Assembly: GCA_025617745.1 (NCBI GenBank)
Contig: CM046867.1
Span: forward strand, 30,248,705-30,312,704
Source of the DNA: Heliocidaris erythrogramma
Taxonomy: Eukaryota > Echinodermata > Echinoidea > Camarodonta > Echinometridae
DNA length: 64,000 nucleotides
Reading direction: 5' to 3'
Below the pieces are notes generated by a model. That model saw only the letters and a program-made list of their open reading frames with translations, did not search any database and had not been told where the DNA came from. The translations under genes were made by a program, and so were the position numbers. Numbering within the stretch: position 1 is the first letter of the stretch; every line of letters starts with the position of its first letter. Positions 35,770 through 49,195 of the stretch are shown in pieces.

Positions 35770-35837
35770 TCTCCGCCGTGAAATGAACCCGGGTCACTGG
35801 CTTAGAACGCCAATGCCTTAACCACTAGACCACGGAC
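35770..35837 (-). pseudogene. tRNA-like sequence, left arm of the palindrome
   Basis: On the minus strand TGGTCTAGTGGTTAAGGC is a good A box, and the anticodon loop GTTCTAA would read TCT (Arg). The B box GGTTCATTTC is degraded, so it is a tRNA-derived module rather than a working gene. Confidence 0.6.
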
Positions 35838-35866
35838 ACGGGCTATAACTTCGGCTACACCAGATT

Positions 35867-36101
35867 CAATAGACCGCTTCTGTAATGTATACAAATTTAT
35901 GCACATATATTCTCTGAGCACCTAGTGACGAGCTATTCCATGAACATGCTTTTTATAAATGAGCCTCAATGCTTGGAACAGTTTGCATACATTATTTGTT
36001 GCTATGCCCGGCAAGCCTCCGGAAAGCTTTCAGGTTGTCAAGAACAACCTTTGTTTGAAAGGTATGCATAAAATTTGCAACATTACCGAAGCGGTCTATT
36101 G
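35867..36101. mobile_element. Nested 235-bp MITE
   Basis: CAATAGACCGCTTC at the left end faces GAAGCGGTCTATTG at the right; the inverted repeats continue inward for about 36 bases ('gtaatgt', 'aaattt', 'atgca'). The uninterrupted right arm of the surrounding palindrome acts as the empty site. Confidence 0.8.
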
Positions 36102-36326
36102 TCCGACAGATTGACAAATCTCTAACCTCATTAATTTATGCCTTTGTGGGGGCAGATGAGTTTTGAATAAAAGACAAGCCGCATGTCTCAGCTGGATCCA
36201 ATCGAATGCTGCTTGTCATTGTTCAAAACTCATCTGCCCCCAACAAAGGCATAAATTTATTATAAGGTTGAAGAGTTGTCATTCTGTCGGACAACCGAAT
36301 CTGGTGGAGCCGAAGCCACTGGTCTG

Positions 36327-36395
36327 TCTCCGTGGTCTAGTGGTTAAGGCATTGGCGTTTTAAGTCAGCGACCTGGGTTCCATTCCCGGCGGGGA
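36327..36395 (+). pseudogene. tRNA-like sequence, right arm of the palindrome
   Basis: A box TGGTCTAGTGGTTAAGGC and B box GGTTCCATTCC. The anticodon loop GTTTTAA would read TTT (Lys), differing from the left arm. Acceptor pairing is partial, and it is embedded in a mobile element. Confidence 0.6.
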
Positions 36396-36867
36396 TTTTT
36401 TTTTCAACCATTGCAATAAATTCCGTTATTCGATTTCAGGAGAGGACTTGCACATATCGTGCATGAATGAATTATTTACACTTCGCATAATCAGATTCTG
36501 ATCATCCATGGACGGTAGTAGGTCCATAATGGTCCATGTTAGAGCAAAATAAAACGACACCGCGTCATTATGCATTTTTAATGAGAGTTACAGAAGAAAA
36601 AAATAAGTATAAGGTTATATAATTGAAGCGGAGGGCACACCAGTATGCATTTTTGATGGGTCTTATAGAAAGCAAAAAGGTAAGATGTTGGGAGGGGGCG
36701 GACAGGGATGGATCTGAAATGATCTCCCCGCTATAAGTTTTCGATGTAGGAGGAAACGGCTGACCTAAGAAAGGTGTGCTAAGTATCAGCTCTGTGAACG
36801 GAAGTTCTGGCTACTGAGAGCCCTGTTTTTTTACAAGAGAGAAAAAGAGTTGACTCGATTAACCTTT

Positions 36868-36985
36868 CAAGCAGACAGGAGAGAAAAGATGGAGACAGGG
36901 AGATGGAAAGGAGAGAAAGAGAGAGAGAGAGGGGGGGGGGGGAGAAAGCAAGAGGGAGGGAGAGAGGGGGGAGGAGGGGGAGAGG
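36868..36985 (+). repeat. Purine-rich (GA)n and G tract
   Basis: GA repeats with a 12-base G run; open frames on the opposite strand are low complexity. Confidence 0.9.
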
Positions 36986-37033
36986 GGCAGTGAGACAGGC
37001 AGACGTATAGGGAAATGGAGATAGAGATTGAGA

Positions 37034-37397
37034 CAGTGGCGGATCCAGGGGGGGGGGCACAGCCGGCCCGTGCCCCCCCCCCCTTTTGGAAGTGAAGTAT
37101 GAATATTTACCATAGACGATCGGCCATTTTCTGGATTGTGCCCCCCCCCCCCCTTTTGGAGTAAAGACCTTTTTTTTTATTTTTATTTTTTTGCTTGTCA
37201 AGGAATTATGGAGGGAAATTTGACCCATAACCTCTTTCTGAGCGATTTTTGAAGGTTTTTTAAGATTTGGCGAAATTTTTTTTTGTCCCTCCCCCCCCCC
37301 CCCCCCCCACTGAGCGAATTTTCGAGAAGCTTGTCTACCTTTTCACAAACTTTAATTTTTGTGCCCCCTCTTTTACTCAACCCTGGATCCGCCCCTG
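37034..37397. mobile_element. hAT-type MITE with 8-bp target duplication
   Basis: CAGTGGCGGATCCAGGG at the left end and CCCTGGATCCGCCCCTG at the right end are inverted repeats (16 of 17). GATTGAGA flanks both sides (37026-37033 and 37398-37405). An 8-bp duplication and CAG ends are hAT features. Several long C and G runs lie inside; no transposase. Confidence 0.85.
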
Positions 37398-38135
37398 GAT
37401 TGAGATAACGATATATAGATAGATATAGAGAGATAGAAAGATTGTTAGAGATAAAGATAGATATATAGATAGAAAAGAGATGGAAAGATATGTAGATAGA
37501 GAGATGACAGAGACAGAGACAGAGCGACAGAAATAAAAGAATCAGGTACAATGGCAGAGAGAGGGGAGAGAGAGAGAGAGAGAGGGAGGGGTGCTGAAAG
37601 AACATGAAGATGACATATATGGAAATAATCATGTACCTGTATCCAGTTTTAAGTGTGTGTCATTGTCCGTTCAACTAATACATTGCCCATACCTCTGAGG
37701 CACAGGTTATAGCGATGAAAGATAGGCTACGGTAGAGCCCTATGACTTTATCACATTCCCCTGGTATTGCAGACATCATGAACATACGAAATGTGAAATC
37801 TTGTCGCAGGGCGGGATCCGCCATCCGTCAGGAATTTACAGCTCCAATGCACGCCTTTCTTTTTTCTTTTTTTTTGTCTTTAAATAGTAACATTCATAAT
37901 GTTTGAATGAAGCTCTTTCGAATATTTTTTTCTTTTTCTAAACCAAGGGGTAGGGTCTGTACTAATTATGAAATTTCCTTTAAGTTAATGCAATTATTTG
38001 TTTTTAAATGAAAATTATTTGAATTTGGAACACAATAAATGTTAATGGTCGTTCTGTGATAACTCCTTGGTCTCCCTGAGCACGCCGTTTGCAAAATCGA
38101 CATCTTACTCAGTACTGTTCACATGGTTCTAGATG

Positions 38136-38305
38136 TTTTTACAGGTGTGATCCGGGGGATAAGTCACCGAACTTTGGATATCAAGGTACGGGGTTCGAGA
38201 CCCTGTCGCAGCACTAAAGTCCTTAGACAAGACACTAATCTACATTTGACAAACTTTACCCAGGTGATGTAAACAGGTACCGGCAGGAAGAGATTTCTTA
38301 GCTGT
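38136..38305 (+). mobile_element. tRNA-headed SINE, 3' truncated
   Basis: A tRNA-like head with the B box GGTTCGAGACC, then 'ctacatttgacaaac' and 'aacaggtaccggcagg', resembling the body of the SINE at 17292-17571 in the opposite orientation. The ATT tail is missing. Confidence 0.55.
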
Positions 38306-38358
38306 TTTTAGGGACTTGTCAGGTCTTTCAGGTCAGCTAGGCTAGAGCCAGTGTAGTA

Positions 38359-38504
38359 CAGTGAAACCAGATCACCGTAGGGAAACAAGAAAGGTTTCTT
38401 TATTGCATGTTTCAATAAGAAACAGTTTTGAAGGGAACAAAAATTGTGGTCTTTATAGACAGGTGGTCTTTCTATACAGGTGGTCGCTAAAGCAGGTTTG
38501 ACTG
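38359..38504 (+). mobile_element. Mariner-type MITE, copy B
   Basis: TA flanks both ends. The termini CAGTGAAACC and GGTTTGACTG are inverted repeats. The interior matches 6083-6255 in reverse. 146 bp, no ORF. Confidence 0.75.
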
Positions 38505-38942
38505 TACTATAGTAATTCAAACCTCTTTGGAAGAGAATAAGATAGAGACAAAGTGGGTTTGTACAGGGACAGGATTATGTATGTCACATCGGGTGTTTGG
38601 ATGGATTGTGATTGGTTCCAACGTGCCTTGATGACCAATACCCTCGATACCTGCACGGACAAACTTAAAACGTTGTGATAATTAAATGCACCTGTGAAAT
38701 TAAGCAAGTCCTCAATACACTTGTCTGATCGGTGGACAGTCTAGTTGTCCTTGATTAGTATTGCATAAACTCAATTTAATTAGGGCAAGATGTCCCCTTT
38801 TTTTATTTTGTGCTATTCTTGAATTTATAATGATAATGTAAAAATGGCTTCGTCAGTATTTTGCTGTTTCCTTGTAGACTGACCCTTTTCAGGCTGTGAT
38901 GCTGGTCAGCCTTTGCTGCTGGCCGTATTTATGCACCTATAT

Positions 38943-39150
38943 AAAATGATAAAAATAAATAAATAAACAAACAACGAATAAGCAAACAAACAAATAAATA
39001 AACAAATACAAAATAATTAAATACATGAATGGATAAATGAATGAATAAATTAATTAACTAATAACTACACAAACAAATGAATGAATAAATAAATAAACGG
39101 ATAAATGTATGTATAAATAAATGAATGAATCAATCAATCAATTAATAAAT
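38943..39150 (+). repeat. AAAT/AAAC/GAAT tetranucleotide tract
   Basis: About 200 bases of degenerate 4-base repeats, A-rich on the plus strand. Confidence 0.9.
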
Positions 39151-40990
39151 AAGCAAAATATGAGATGAGAAAATCGCCTTGTATGCCGGTTACACCTGAT
39201 TCGTTTAATGAAAGTTGTCTGCCGATTTAAAACAAGGAAACACTATAGAATCCATAATACATTATTTCCGCTTGTTAAAAAGACACTGTTACTTGGACAA
39301 TTACACAAAGTAAAGTAATTCAGTGATCTAAATTTGAATAATAATTAATGGATCACACATCTGTGAGACAGTCCATAGACCGTATAGATAATTATGTCCC
39401 AATTAAAAAAAAAATACTTTTACAAAAAGTCAGGTTCTCTTGATTTCTCAATTCAATTTTTAGTATGATAATTCGAATAGTACTTACTAAAATCAGCTAC
39501 GATTGTTGTTGTTTTCCTCTTCAAAATCATAAATACAAATACAAACAATGTTCATCGTACGATTATTGCTGATAAAACCCTTTTCAATTGTTAATATTAT
39601 CACTCAATATTCTAGTAAGACATCAAATGTAAAAATAATACTACTATAATAACACGTCCTCTTAGTCCTGTAGTCTGACAATATTAGCTTATTTTGTCTG
39701 TTCCTTCGTGATATACGGTATTGCAGCAAAGCAAACGCTGATCTTCCTGATGAAGAAGAATGATTAGATAAAATGGCAGATTCAATGCTTCATAATGAGA
39801 GAGAGAATTTTTTTGTGATTGTGAACTTGTTATTTTAGCTGTCGCAGATAAAAATAAAATAAGAGGAATCAAACAAAAAAGTGACAAAATTGAAAATATA
39901 AAAAAAACGAAAGAAGACGAAGAAGTAGAAACAAGAAAAGGAGATATAGAAGAAAAGTGGAAATGATGGAAATGATAAAAACAAAATAAATAAAAAGTAA
40001 GGAGAAGTATGCTTTAACTTGACGAAATGTCACCTGGTACGATTTCTCAGATTTTGCTCCGAACTTCCTCGCTTTTCTAAGACACGTGACAAAAACTTTC
40101 GAATTTTCTCGAAGTTGATTCGAAACAATATTTCTAATTTTAGAAGTCAGAATGCATAGCAGTTCCTAGATAGATATGATATCTAGAAGCATTCTGGCTG
40201 ATAGCATCTTTATATCTTTTAAACTTCTTTTCTTCCTCTCAAGACTTTTTACCTTTCTCTGAATTTTTCTCTATATGTGGGAGGATGAATAGATGAGTCT
40301 AAATAAGGTAAAATGTCACTTATCAGATCCTTAGCCGGATTTGTCGGTTCCTAAACTCAAAGTATGGAGAGGAGGCTCTGGAATACATTTCCATGGCAAC
40401 GTAACAGACAACAAAACAAACCAACATAAGCTCACAAAAAGCATATTGATATTGGAAGGTTTTTCAGAATGATTTACACATGATTGCGTTAAAAGCCCTT
40501 GCTTTATTAAGAAGCACCATTAAATAGTGTAAAATGTTCCTTACTTAAATATTTAAGTGGCCTCTCTATTTCTTTTTTTTGTTGGTAAAAATGGCTTGAG
40601 AATAGTGTATGAAAATATCAGTGATAGAGGAATATAATCCCGCAACGGACGCAGTGAACATATTCCCATTCTATACCAACACGCAAACAACTGTTTCTCG
40701 CCTCGCCAAAATCATTCAAAGTTTTGAAGGGTGCTGAAAGCTTCTTCCAATATCAAGGGATTGGAGAGAAACAGAACACGCCATCTTAAGAGGAAATTGA
40801 TATGACGAATATGATTCCAACCATTCACTCCTCCCTCTATACAACCGTCTTGCCAAATTCCCAGGGAGCACAAAAAACAATTATCCAAAATGCTTCCAGC
40901 AAGACTCCGCGCCCGACCATGCCACACGTACCCCTTTCAACTCTGGCGGAAAACCACATTTATCTTTTTGTCCGTATAGTATTTGAAGAG

Positions 40991-41308
40991 TTTCATTCCA
41001 AAAGGCGTTAAATCCAAAAATATTCATAGAAATTCTAAAGATTTGTTGAATTTAATAAAATTTTGCACTGATGATCTGAACGTGTACCTGCACCGCACTT
41101 GCCAAAATCTCAATACAGGAACACTGCATAAATAAACTAATTTAGTCCCTTTTGGAATGAAACAGAGTTGGATTTGGCGCCTTTTGGAATGAAACATAAG
41201 TTTAGAGCGATTTTCTTTCAACTTTCGAAAAATATTTGTTGATTCCCATGTTAGAGATTTATTTATCTCATTAATTTCGGTCAAAACTGGATTTAGTCCC
41301 TTTTGGAA
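40991..41308. mobile_element. Foldback element with TTTCATTCCAAAAGG ends
   Basis: 'tttcattccaaaaggcgtta' at the left faces 'ggatttagtcccttttggaa' at the right, and 'ccttttggaatgaaac' occurs twice more inside. Confidence 0.5.
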
Positions 41309-41982
41309 GTAAGCTCTTCATTTCATGAAGCTTGCCGACTGCAATTGTAGGGATGGGGAAGGGGTAGATTTTGGGAAGTTGATAAAGTTGACAAGAAACC
41401 CCTCGTAATTGTTTATCTATGAACTGATCAGTGATTAATACGGGAAGCAGATCGGAACAGTAAGGGCTATCGGTTCAGGCATTGAAGTGTCTAATTTTTT
41501 AAGTAGCTAAAATTAGAGAGAGAGAGAGAGCAGGAGAGGGGAAAAAAAGAACAACAATCATACTATGACTACTACATGAGTAGATAAGAAGCGGATTTCC
41601 CTATCTATTGTTCTTCATAAAACTATATAATAATTCCTTTGATTTCATCTATGACGAGTTATGGGTTGTTTTGCTACTGCGTTTACCAGTAGCAAATTGA
41701 ACTCATCATGCTGATAAAGCATGCTAATACACGTGAAAGAGCAATAAAGTGATTATAGGTTTTCAGTTAACGAGTTAACGAGGCTGTTTACCGCCCAGAT
41801 ATTAAATCAATATGATGTAACTTACATTGTTCTATAAATAAAGAAAACTAATAATAGGCAACGGTATGACTGACAGGTCTTATTCAATGTTAAAAAGTGT
41901 TTTTAATAGCCAGGCATAGAAAGGTTTTCAAATATATAATGCTATTATTAAGCTTTTTATGACTGAATACTCCCATTTACGG

Positions 41983-42002
41983 AAGCGTATGGCCATACGC
42001 TT
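41983..42002. repeat. Perfect 20-bp palindrome
   Basis: AAGCGTATGGCCATACGCTT is its own reverse complement. Confidence 0.95.
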
Positions 42003-42899
42003 TAATCTAACAATGAATCTATGGGAGAAAACGAGTCTGGCATTTCCGGTCACTTGCATATGTTTACTTTTGTGGAGCACATGATGATTTTGAAGTGCTT
42101 TTTTTTCCCCTGGGCTTCATTTTTACACCATATTACATACACTGATAACATGTAAGGCCAGGCAGCTCAGATTTTATCAAGCCTCTACAAAGTTACCAAA
42201 TCACTTTAACATTTGATGTTCTTTCCTCCAAGAAATTGATCAGCGTGTAGTGAAGAAATAACGTTTGCTTTAAAATTGCTATCGGTATACTTTATCATAC
42301 GCGCTCATTAAAAAACAGAATCTAAATCAATTCAGGCAGCTTGTTCGATTCAAATTCAAACGGTGCACGCTATGCACTGTTTTAACATTCTTTAATACTA
42401 AGCTTTGACGGATAAAATAAGACTATTTCAAACTCTTTCAGCACCAAATCTCATTAACTATGCTTTCAGATCATTCATTTAAATAGACCCTAAGTATTAT
42501 GGACACTTCTCTTCATTCTGGTACATACGAACATGCTCTGTTCAGTCGGATTACTCAAAAATAATGTAGAAAATTTGTTTTCCCATGTTTTTATTGAAAG
42601 TAAAATGACAAAACAACAATGAATATCATCAAGATATGATTAAAACAAATAAAAATCAACAAAAATACAGAATCGCAAAGAGTAGAAGAAAAAGGAGCAG
42701 CATATAGGCAAATTTGTTCGGTTACATTGAAGGTGTGTATGATGATTGCAGGGTGAAAATGGTGAAGTTTCGTTTATTGACTAGCGGGAATTCGCGCCAA
42801 TGCTATAGAGACTGAGACCCGGTGCATAAGATAAGAAGTTTTCTCCCATGTTTTTTAGTTTTACTCTTTTCATTTTCTTATTCTCCCTCTGTGTTTCCC

Positions 42900-43080
42900 T
42901 CCCCCCCCCTCTCTCTCTCTCTCTCCCCTTCCCTTCTCCATCTCTCTTTCTCCCTTCTCTCTCCTTCTTTCTCTCCTCTTTTGTCTCTTTCTCCCCCTCT
43001 GTATCCATCTGTATCCCTCTGTCTGCATGTCTCTCTCTCTCTCTCGCTGTTCTCTCTCTTCTTTGTTTCTTTCTGTCTGC
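42900..43080 (+). repeat. Pyrimidine-rich CT tract
   Basis: C run, then CT and CTTT repeats; the overlapping frames are low complexity. Confidence 0.9.
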
Positions 43081-46000
43081 CCATCTGCTCTGTGTCTTAT
43101 AATCACTTCATCTCCCCCAACTCCCTCCCACCCCATCTCTATGTTTCCTTCTTTTACTCGGTATCATCCTGTGTTATCGCTGTACATCATTATTCCCTTT
43201 TATGCAATAATCAGGAACAATTCGTTGCCAGAGATTTTTGAGTTTTGAAATGAATTCTTTTGTTTTGTTATATCCTTCAAATTTCACACATTTATAGTAC
43301 ATATCATGCCCGCAATACACCTTCGGTGCACCTGATCTTATCTCGTACACAGTGAGTAAAACAGTGAAATAAACATGAAAATAAACCCTGAATTCATTTA
43401 CAAATTACGATTTTTTGGCAAAGCAGTTCGGTATAATTCAAAAAGGAAGACGCGATATTCATTCAGATTAAGAGTATCCGTCACGAGTGAATTGAAAATA
43501 CCCAGGATTAATAAATATAAATCTCCTACATGTCTTGTCCATCAACGTTTCCACTGGAGACGTGTCCACTTTTATGAGGGGGGGGGGGTGTAATGCGATA
43601 TCCAAATAATTCCTACTTGTTTTGGCAGAAGATTATGTTTAAAGAGAGGCTTAAGGATGTAATGTGAACCAATTTATGAATGAATGATGGTAGGAACGAT
43701 TCGACACAGCATTACACACATTCTAGAATATATCATCTGACGAGTTTAGTATCATTAGACAGACTATAGGGGCCTATATGTGTGAAAGTGTCTATCAGAT
43801 TATCAGTTATGTATTTCATGATAAAGACAAAAATAAACATGTCACTGATTGGGATTTGGTTCAAGGAAGTATCATTAAATTACTGTAATAATCTGAAATG
43901 AAAATGATAAAGGACAAATAGAAAGCAGCCTGACCCATACCCGGAGAAATATATCACGTAAATTCAATACTCCCATAAAGGTATGATATTGCTGATCACG
44001 AAAAATGAAGCCTTAGTACTTAGTATTACAATGAACTTACATAAATAAGGCTAACCTATATAGACATTATGCAAAATTAATCCTAATTCAGCATGTACCC
44101 AACACCCTGTGACCGAGGAATATCGGCTTTAGAAAGTCATTTGATCAGATGACAACGCCTTTTTATGAAATGAATTGGTTTAAATTCTCCCTTAGTTACC
44201 TTATCTTAGTCCACTTAGTGGTCTTAAGTATATTTGTGTCTTGGGTACAGTGTGGTGGGTGTGTGTGTGAGGAGAAAATAAAATTTGCTGAGTAAGGATT
44301 GAGGTATTTAATGGAGACATATATATTGCAACGAACTGACACTTGTAGTCCGCCCTAATTACTCGTAATAATGAGTACATTTTATGAGATTAGAAGAAAA
44401 ACAGCGTTTGTACAGTCTTTGATAGGCACAGATTTATTACAATATATAACTGAATAGTTATCGCCTTCATATAGTAAAAGAAACCTGCCATTTCTTATAT
44501 TGAATGTATGAAAATTTAAATGATATTTACTGACTCAAAGAACGAGGATATTGAAAGAAAATGTTTTTTTCAATTCCGATGCAGATACGAACGAAGACAT
44601 TATGGTATAACCCGCATCGAACATGTCGAATGAGAAGATAATTTGTCGCAGTCGAGAGTTCTGAACATACCTGAGCGAAAAGGCAAAGGTCACTATTCTT
44701 CTAATGTCACTATTGATATTGGAAGAAAACGAATTATTACAATTAAAATGAGAAGAAAAAACAACAAGAACAGAACGAAATGATGAGACGGAAATGTTTT
44801 GCTTAGCGTACTTGGAGGTAAATTGCAAGATCATAGTTTACTCTTGATTACATCAGTTTTGACAAATAATCAAGTTGAAAAAAAAAACCTTGGGACAGAA
44901 ACTTTTGAACGATAGATGTTGCTAAAGCATACCCATGGTAAGATCTGTCATGATCCAAAGTCCTACTTTAAACATGATGGATTATCTTAGTAACATCTGA
45001 GTCATGGATATATAGACATTATGTCCAGTGACCAACCGACAGTGCTTGTATTTAATGGGGCCCAAGGGTAACGTGGCATTGGTCAGACTTTGAGTTGCAT
45101 TCATTAAATATCTGCGATTCTTTCAGCATTCTTGGCGTTAACACAAAAACACAAATGTACTCGGATGTTAACATATTTGCAGGGATATCCCCTGGAAAAT
45201 CCCCCAAAGAATTAATTAGTTTTCAAGGATTGTCACTGATAAACAACAAGATACAATTTAATCCTTTTCTTTTTTTAAGTGAAGTGTAAAACAAAATAAA
45301 GGCGAGTACTCATTTATATCCATTTTCCATCATCTCACTTACGTCATGTGTTTATTTGTCTTACAAGTACAAGCAGATCTTTATACGACGTATCCCGTTC
45401 AAAAGATGAAGATGACTGTGGTCTATTCCTTTCTATCATAACTCTTACTTCTTCTGCAAAGATTGATAATAAACTACAAAATTGATAGGCTTCAATATTT
45501 TGTCATTGCCGCATTTCTCAAGACATGTAACAAACCTGTCACTATCTCTGTAATTCTTTGCTTATCATCACGTAGATCTACCTGATACAAACATTTATGA
45601 TTGCGTAGGAAAGACAAATTAACGAGCTTCCTTCAAAGCAATTGAAATCACTATGCTTCAGAAACTTGTGAAGCAAAATTCACAATCGCATTGCTATCAG
45701 CGAATCCTATCGGCTCCGGGCGCATGAATCTCATTACAGAAATGCAAGATTCGAATCTACCCAGATCCGCATAGCAACTAGCTTGTGACTGATATCATGG
45801 CTATGGCACATCGTATACGCATCACGTGGTGATAGCGGAACAGGGGGCTCAGGAGGAGGAGGGGGGGGGGTGATCCAGCAACCCCAGCCATTTTAAAGAA
45901 TTGATTGACGTTCATGCATGGACCCCATTTCGGTCAGATTGAACAAACCCACTTCTAAAATCCTTTCGCAGTATAATTATTTCAAGTAATGCGAGGGAAG

Positions 46001-46250
46001 ACTGGAAAATCATGTACCTATTATCCTGATCTATAGGCAATGATAGGAGAATGATGTAAAGTTATGAAGGGTGGGGAGACTTGTATAAATGTGCAGTGTT
46101 GTTTTTTTACGTTTGATTTATCCCAATTTTATTTCAAATCATCTACGGATAATGTCAAAGGCTTTCCGAGAAGTAAGAGGGTTTTTTTTATTTTCCTCGG
46201 GAGCATTGGCAAATGTGCACAATTAAAAGTCTCTAGAAAGAGAGAGAGAT

Positions 46251-46276
46251 GGGGGGGGGGGGGGGGGGGGGGGGGG
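46251..46276. repeat. Poly-G run, 26 bases
   Basis: Uninterrupted G tract preceded by (GA)n. Confidence 0.95.
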
Positions 46277-49195
46277 CTGGATTGGTGTATTAAAATGATG
46301 AACAGAACATTTATCTATAAAACTAACTGATAAAGTATATCTTAATGCTTTGAATGAAGGATGTGGTACCAATAACGGAATACAGTCTACTGTTAAAACT
46401 GCACTCTAAATTTCTTATTCTACTCCAATTTGAAAAATACAAAATCATTTTTATTTTAATGATCATGCAGTCAGAGCCCCCTATTTCAGAATAATTCATG
46501 GTCCAAACTTTTCATGATACTCTCAATGACTAATCCCCGAGAGCATCCGATCAGCTGCAGCAGGTAGTCACAGAGGTGGTGAACCATTATGTTGCTAAGG
46601 TCATCAAAATCGAGGGTAAATGTTATTCTCTGGGACTCAGGAAACAAACATATTTCTTTCAACAATTTAGTTTTGGACACCTGTGGCTGCTGCCTTGTTC
46701 GACTTGAAATATTAATCCCTAAGCAAGCATTTCCCCCTTCTAAATCATGAAATAAAGACTTCAATGAGGAAAAGAAACCCCCAATCGCGGCGTTGATCGA
46801 TCTAGCCAGAAATTGAAGGAGAGATTATGGGAGGAGAAATATGTTTGGACCTGTCTGCCTCTTGTCTGCCATATCAAACTCCAACGGATCTCGAAACAAG
46901 ATGTGACCAGCAGACCAAACATTTGATTTATCCTGCTTCTATACCCTTGAAAATATAATAGGAATGGTAATTTGGTTGAACTTGCAGCAGGCACACCTGT
47001 CGAACAAGTTATAATATGAACTGACGTCAAGCATCAGAAACTTTAAAAACAGTTATATTTGTTGAGAGAAGGATAACATTACCCCGGGGTCGCTAAGTCT
47101 CTTGAAATTTATACACGCGATTAAAAATTTAGCACACACAGTATTGAAACGTACATCAAACGATCGGCCGGGAGCCCAGCTTTCGGGTGATATACCAATA
47201 TATAGGGGACATATATATTCATATATCAAACAAAATATACGCTGAATTAGGTATGAACTCAAAACATTATTACAATTTGAGAATAAAGTTTGGTGTTATG
47301 CAGACTGTTTTATCGTAACTTTCCATATACTTATCACTTTGTTTAATCATTGGAAATTCTGAATATTAGTTGATGAGCATTGTGTAGGACCAGTATGGTG
47401 ATAAAAGGGGTGGTAGATGATGAACAGGTTCAGTTTCTCAGGAAGTACAAAATACAAATTAAGCGCTTTTTATCTTGCTGTAAATCAATACATGAATGAT
47501 ACCACAGTCCCAGCTTAACTTAACTTTGAATTAAAGGTTCGTATCGCCTACAAACATTTTATGACGAAAACTAATTCAGCTCATCAATCCCCTTTTTTAT
47601 TAGTGTTGTTTCCTCCTTTTCAATAATTATAATGTGGTTATTAGTCCATTTTCCCTTATACTAGTAGGAGGACAGTAGTGTTAACATCATATATCCGAAA
47701 AGCGTTTCGTACGAAGAGTATTGTACATCTGCGAAGCTCAAAGGCACATTATCCACGTAGCCCAAGGCTTGACAAGATAGATCCCCAAAGCTGTCGTCAC
47801 AACGGAATCAAAAGATCCGACAGGGGGACGGTCATCCTCTAGAGTGTATTTTATCATTACAAATTACCGTCTTAAATATTCCTTTCAATATCTTGAATCA
47901 TAAACGATCCCTAAACTTTCACTTCTCATGATCTGCTCATCATTTTTGAACGAATGTGGCATTTTTATGTGACGGTTTGTGACACAATTCGTACAAAACA
48001 AACAGGCTTTAATATCCGGTGACTCAAAAAGAATGATCCTTGTAAGAACATATCGTCACACTAGCGCATGAACCAACAAATACAAACCTCATGTGAAGTG
48101 GAACTTTATTATGATCAAGAAAGAGGTTAAAGGTATGGTTGCCGTTTAGATATTATGGAAAGGGTCTCTTCTAAAGTTATTTTCGAAAAAAAGAATAACC
48201 AAGAATCTTGATTTGTTGTCTAATAGAGATTCACGGGGCGTCAACTCTAAAGTTTCTAATTTTAAATTGCTATTGGATAACGCCCTTCGAGTTGAAATGG
48301 GAGGGGACCTTTTTAATTTTTAATTGTGCCATTTGCCCTTGGATCCCTGTATTCGTGTCGAGTCCTGTCTCCATATTTATCTTCTTTTCCCGATGGCCTT
48401 TAACTTTGAGGATCTAAAAGGGGTATGCACCAGCTTGACCTCTATGATTGTACTCCGTATTCTGGCCCTAAACAGCTCCCACAATGCAACGATTTTGCTA
48501 ACTTTTTCTTCGTCAATGTTACAGTTTTCTCTTTATTTACACTAGTTATGATGTCAATACTAACCAAGCCGCTCCACTGTCCTTACACCTCGACCCAACG
48601 AAGAATTAAAAGGGATTTAAATTAACTCAGATATAATTATTCGAGATTCGAGATTTCTAATGTCCAGACCTAAAGTCATGTGGCGAAATTATAGGAAATA
48701 TTTTTGATTTTTTTTTTTTAAATCACTGTTATTTTAAGACGTTATCAGTGTCAAACCGATCCCCAAATACTTCATTTCTCAGACTTGTTCGAATCATAAT
48801 AAAATGTTTAGGTGGTATGCTACTTTAAAGAGAAAAATATATATAACCCAGATCCCGCAATCTTCCTTTAACCCACAAACTGTTTATGCTCGAGCTATAG
48901 GCCTTCAGAGTTTTGGCGCAAGTCCAGGCCGATTCAATATCAGACGAATTATCGTTATAAAAAAAAAATATGGCATCAATATTTACTATTCCCCATCGAA
49001 TTATTCACAGGTTTTCGACATGTAGGTCACATACACATCCAATTTATGCTTATTGTCATTTTGACTTTTCTTTGATTTGTTGACATGGCAGGGGAATTTT
49101 TTTTACATAGTGTTGCCCTGTAACTTGTTTCCTTGCATTCGGTATTATAGACCGGGAGGCGGGGGAGGGGTCGGGTATCAACCTAGTGATAAAGG

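Larger units (their letters stand above)
35752..36415. mobile_element. Large palindrome with tRNA-like arms, interrupted by a nested MITE
   Basis: The left arm (35752-35866 plus 36102-36178) and right arm (about 36209-36415) are inverted copies around a loop near 36179-36208. Each outer arm holds a tRNA-like segment. The inner arms share 'ttcaaaactcatctgcccc' and 'gcataaattta'. The right arm is continuous across 'gtcggacaaccgaatctgg', while the left arm is split there by the element at 35867-36101. Confidence 0.8.

Noticed and set aside
35770..36395. Two working tRNA genes
   Set aside because: Imperfect acceptor pairing, a degraded B box on the left and placement in mobile-element arms.
46486..47030. 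Two consecutive minus-strand frames of about 90 codons
   Set aside because: No known motifs, no convincing splice link between them.
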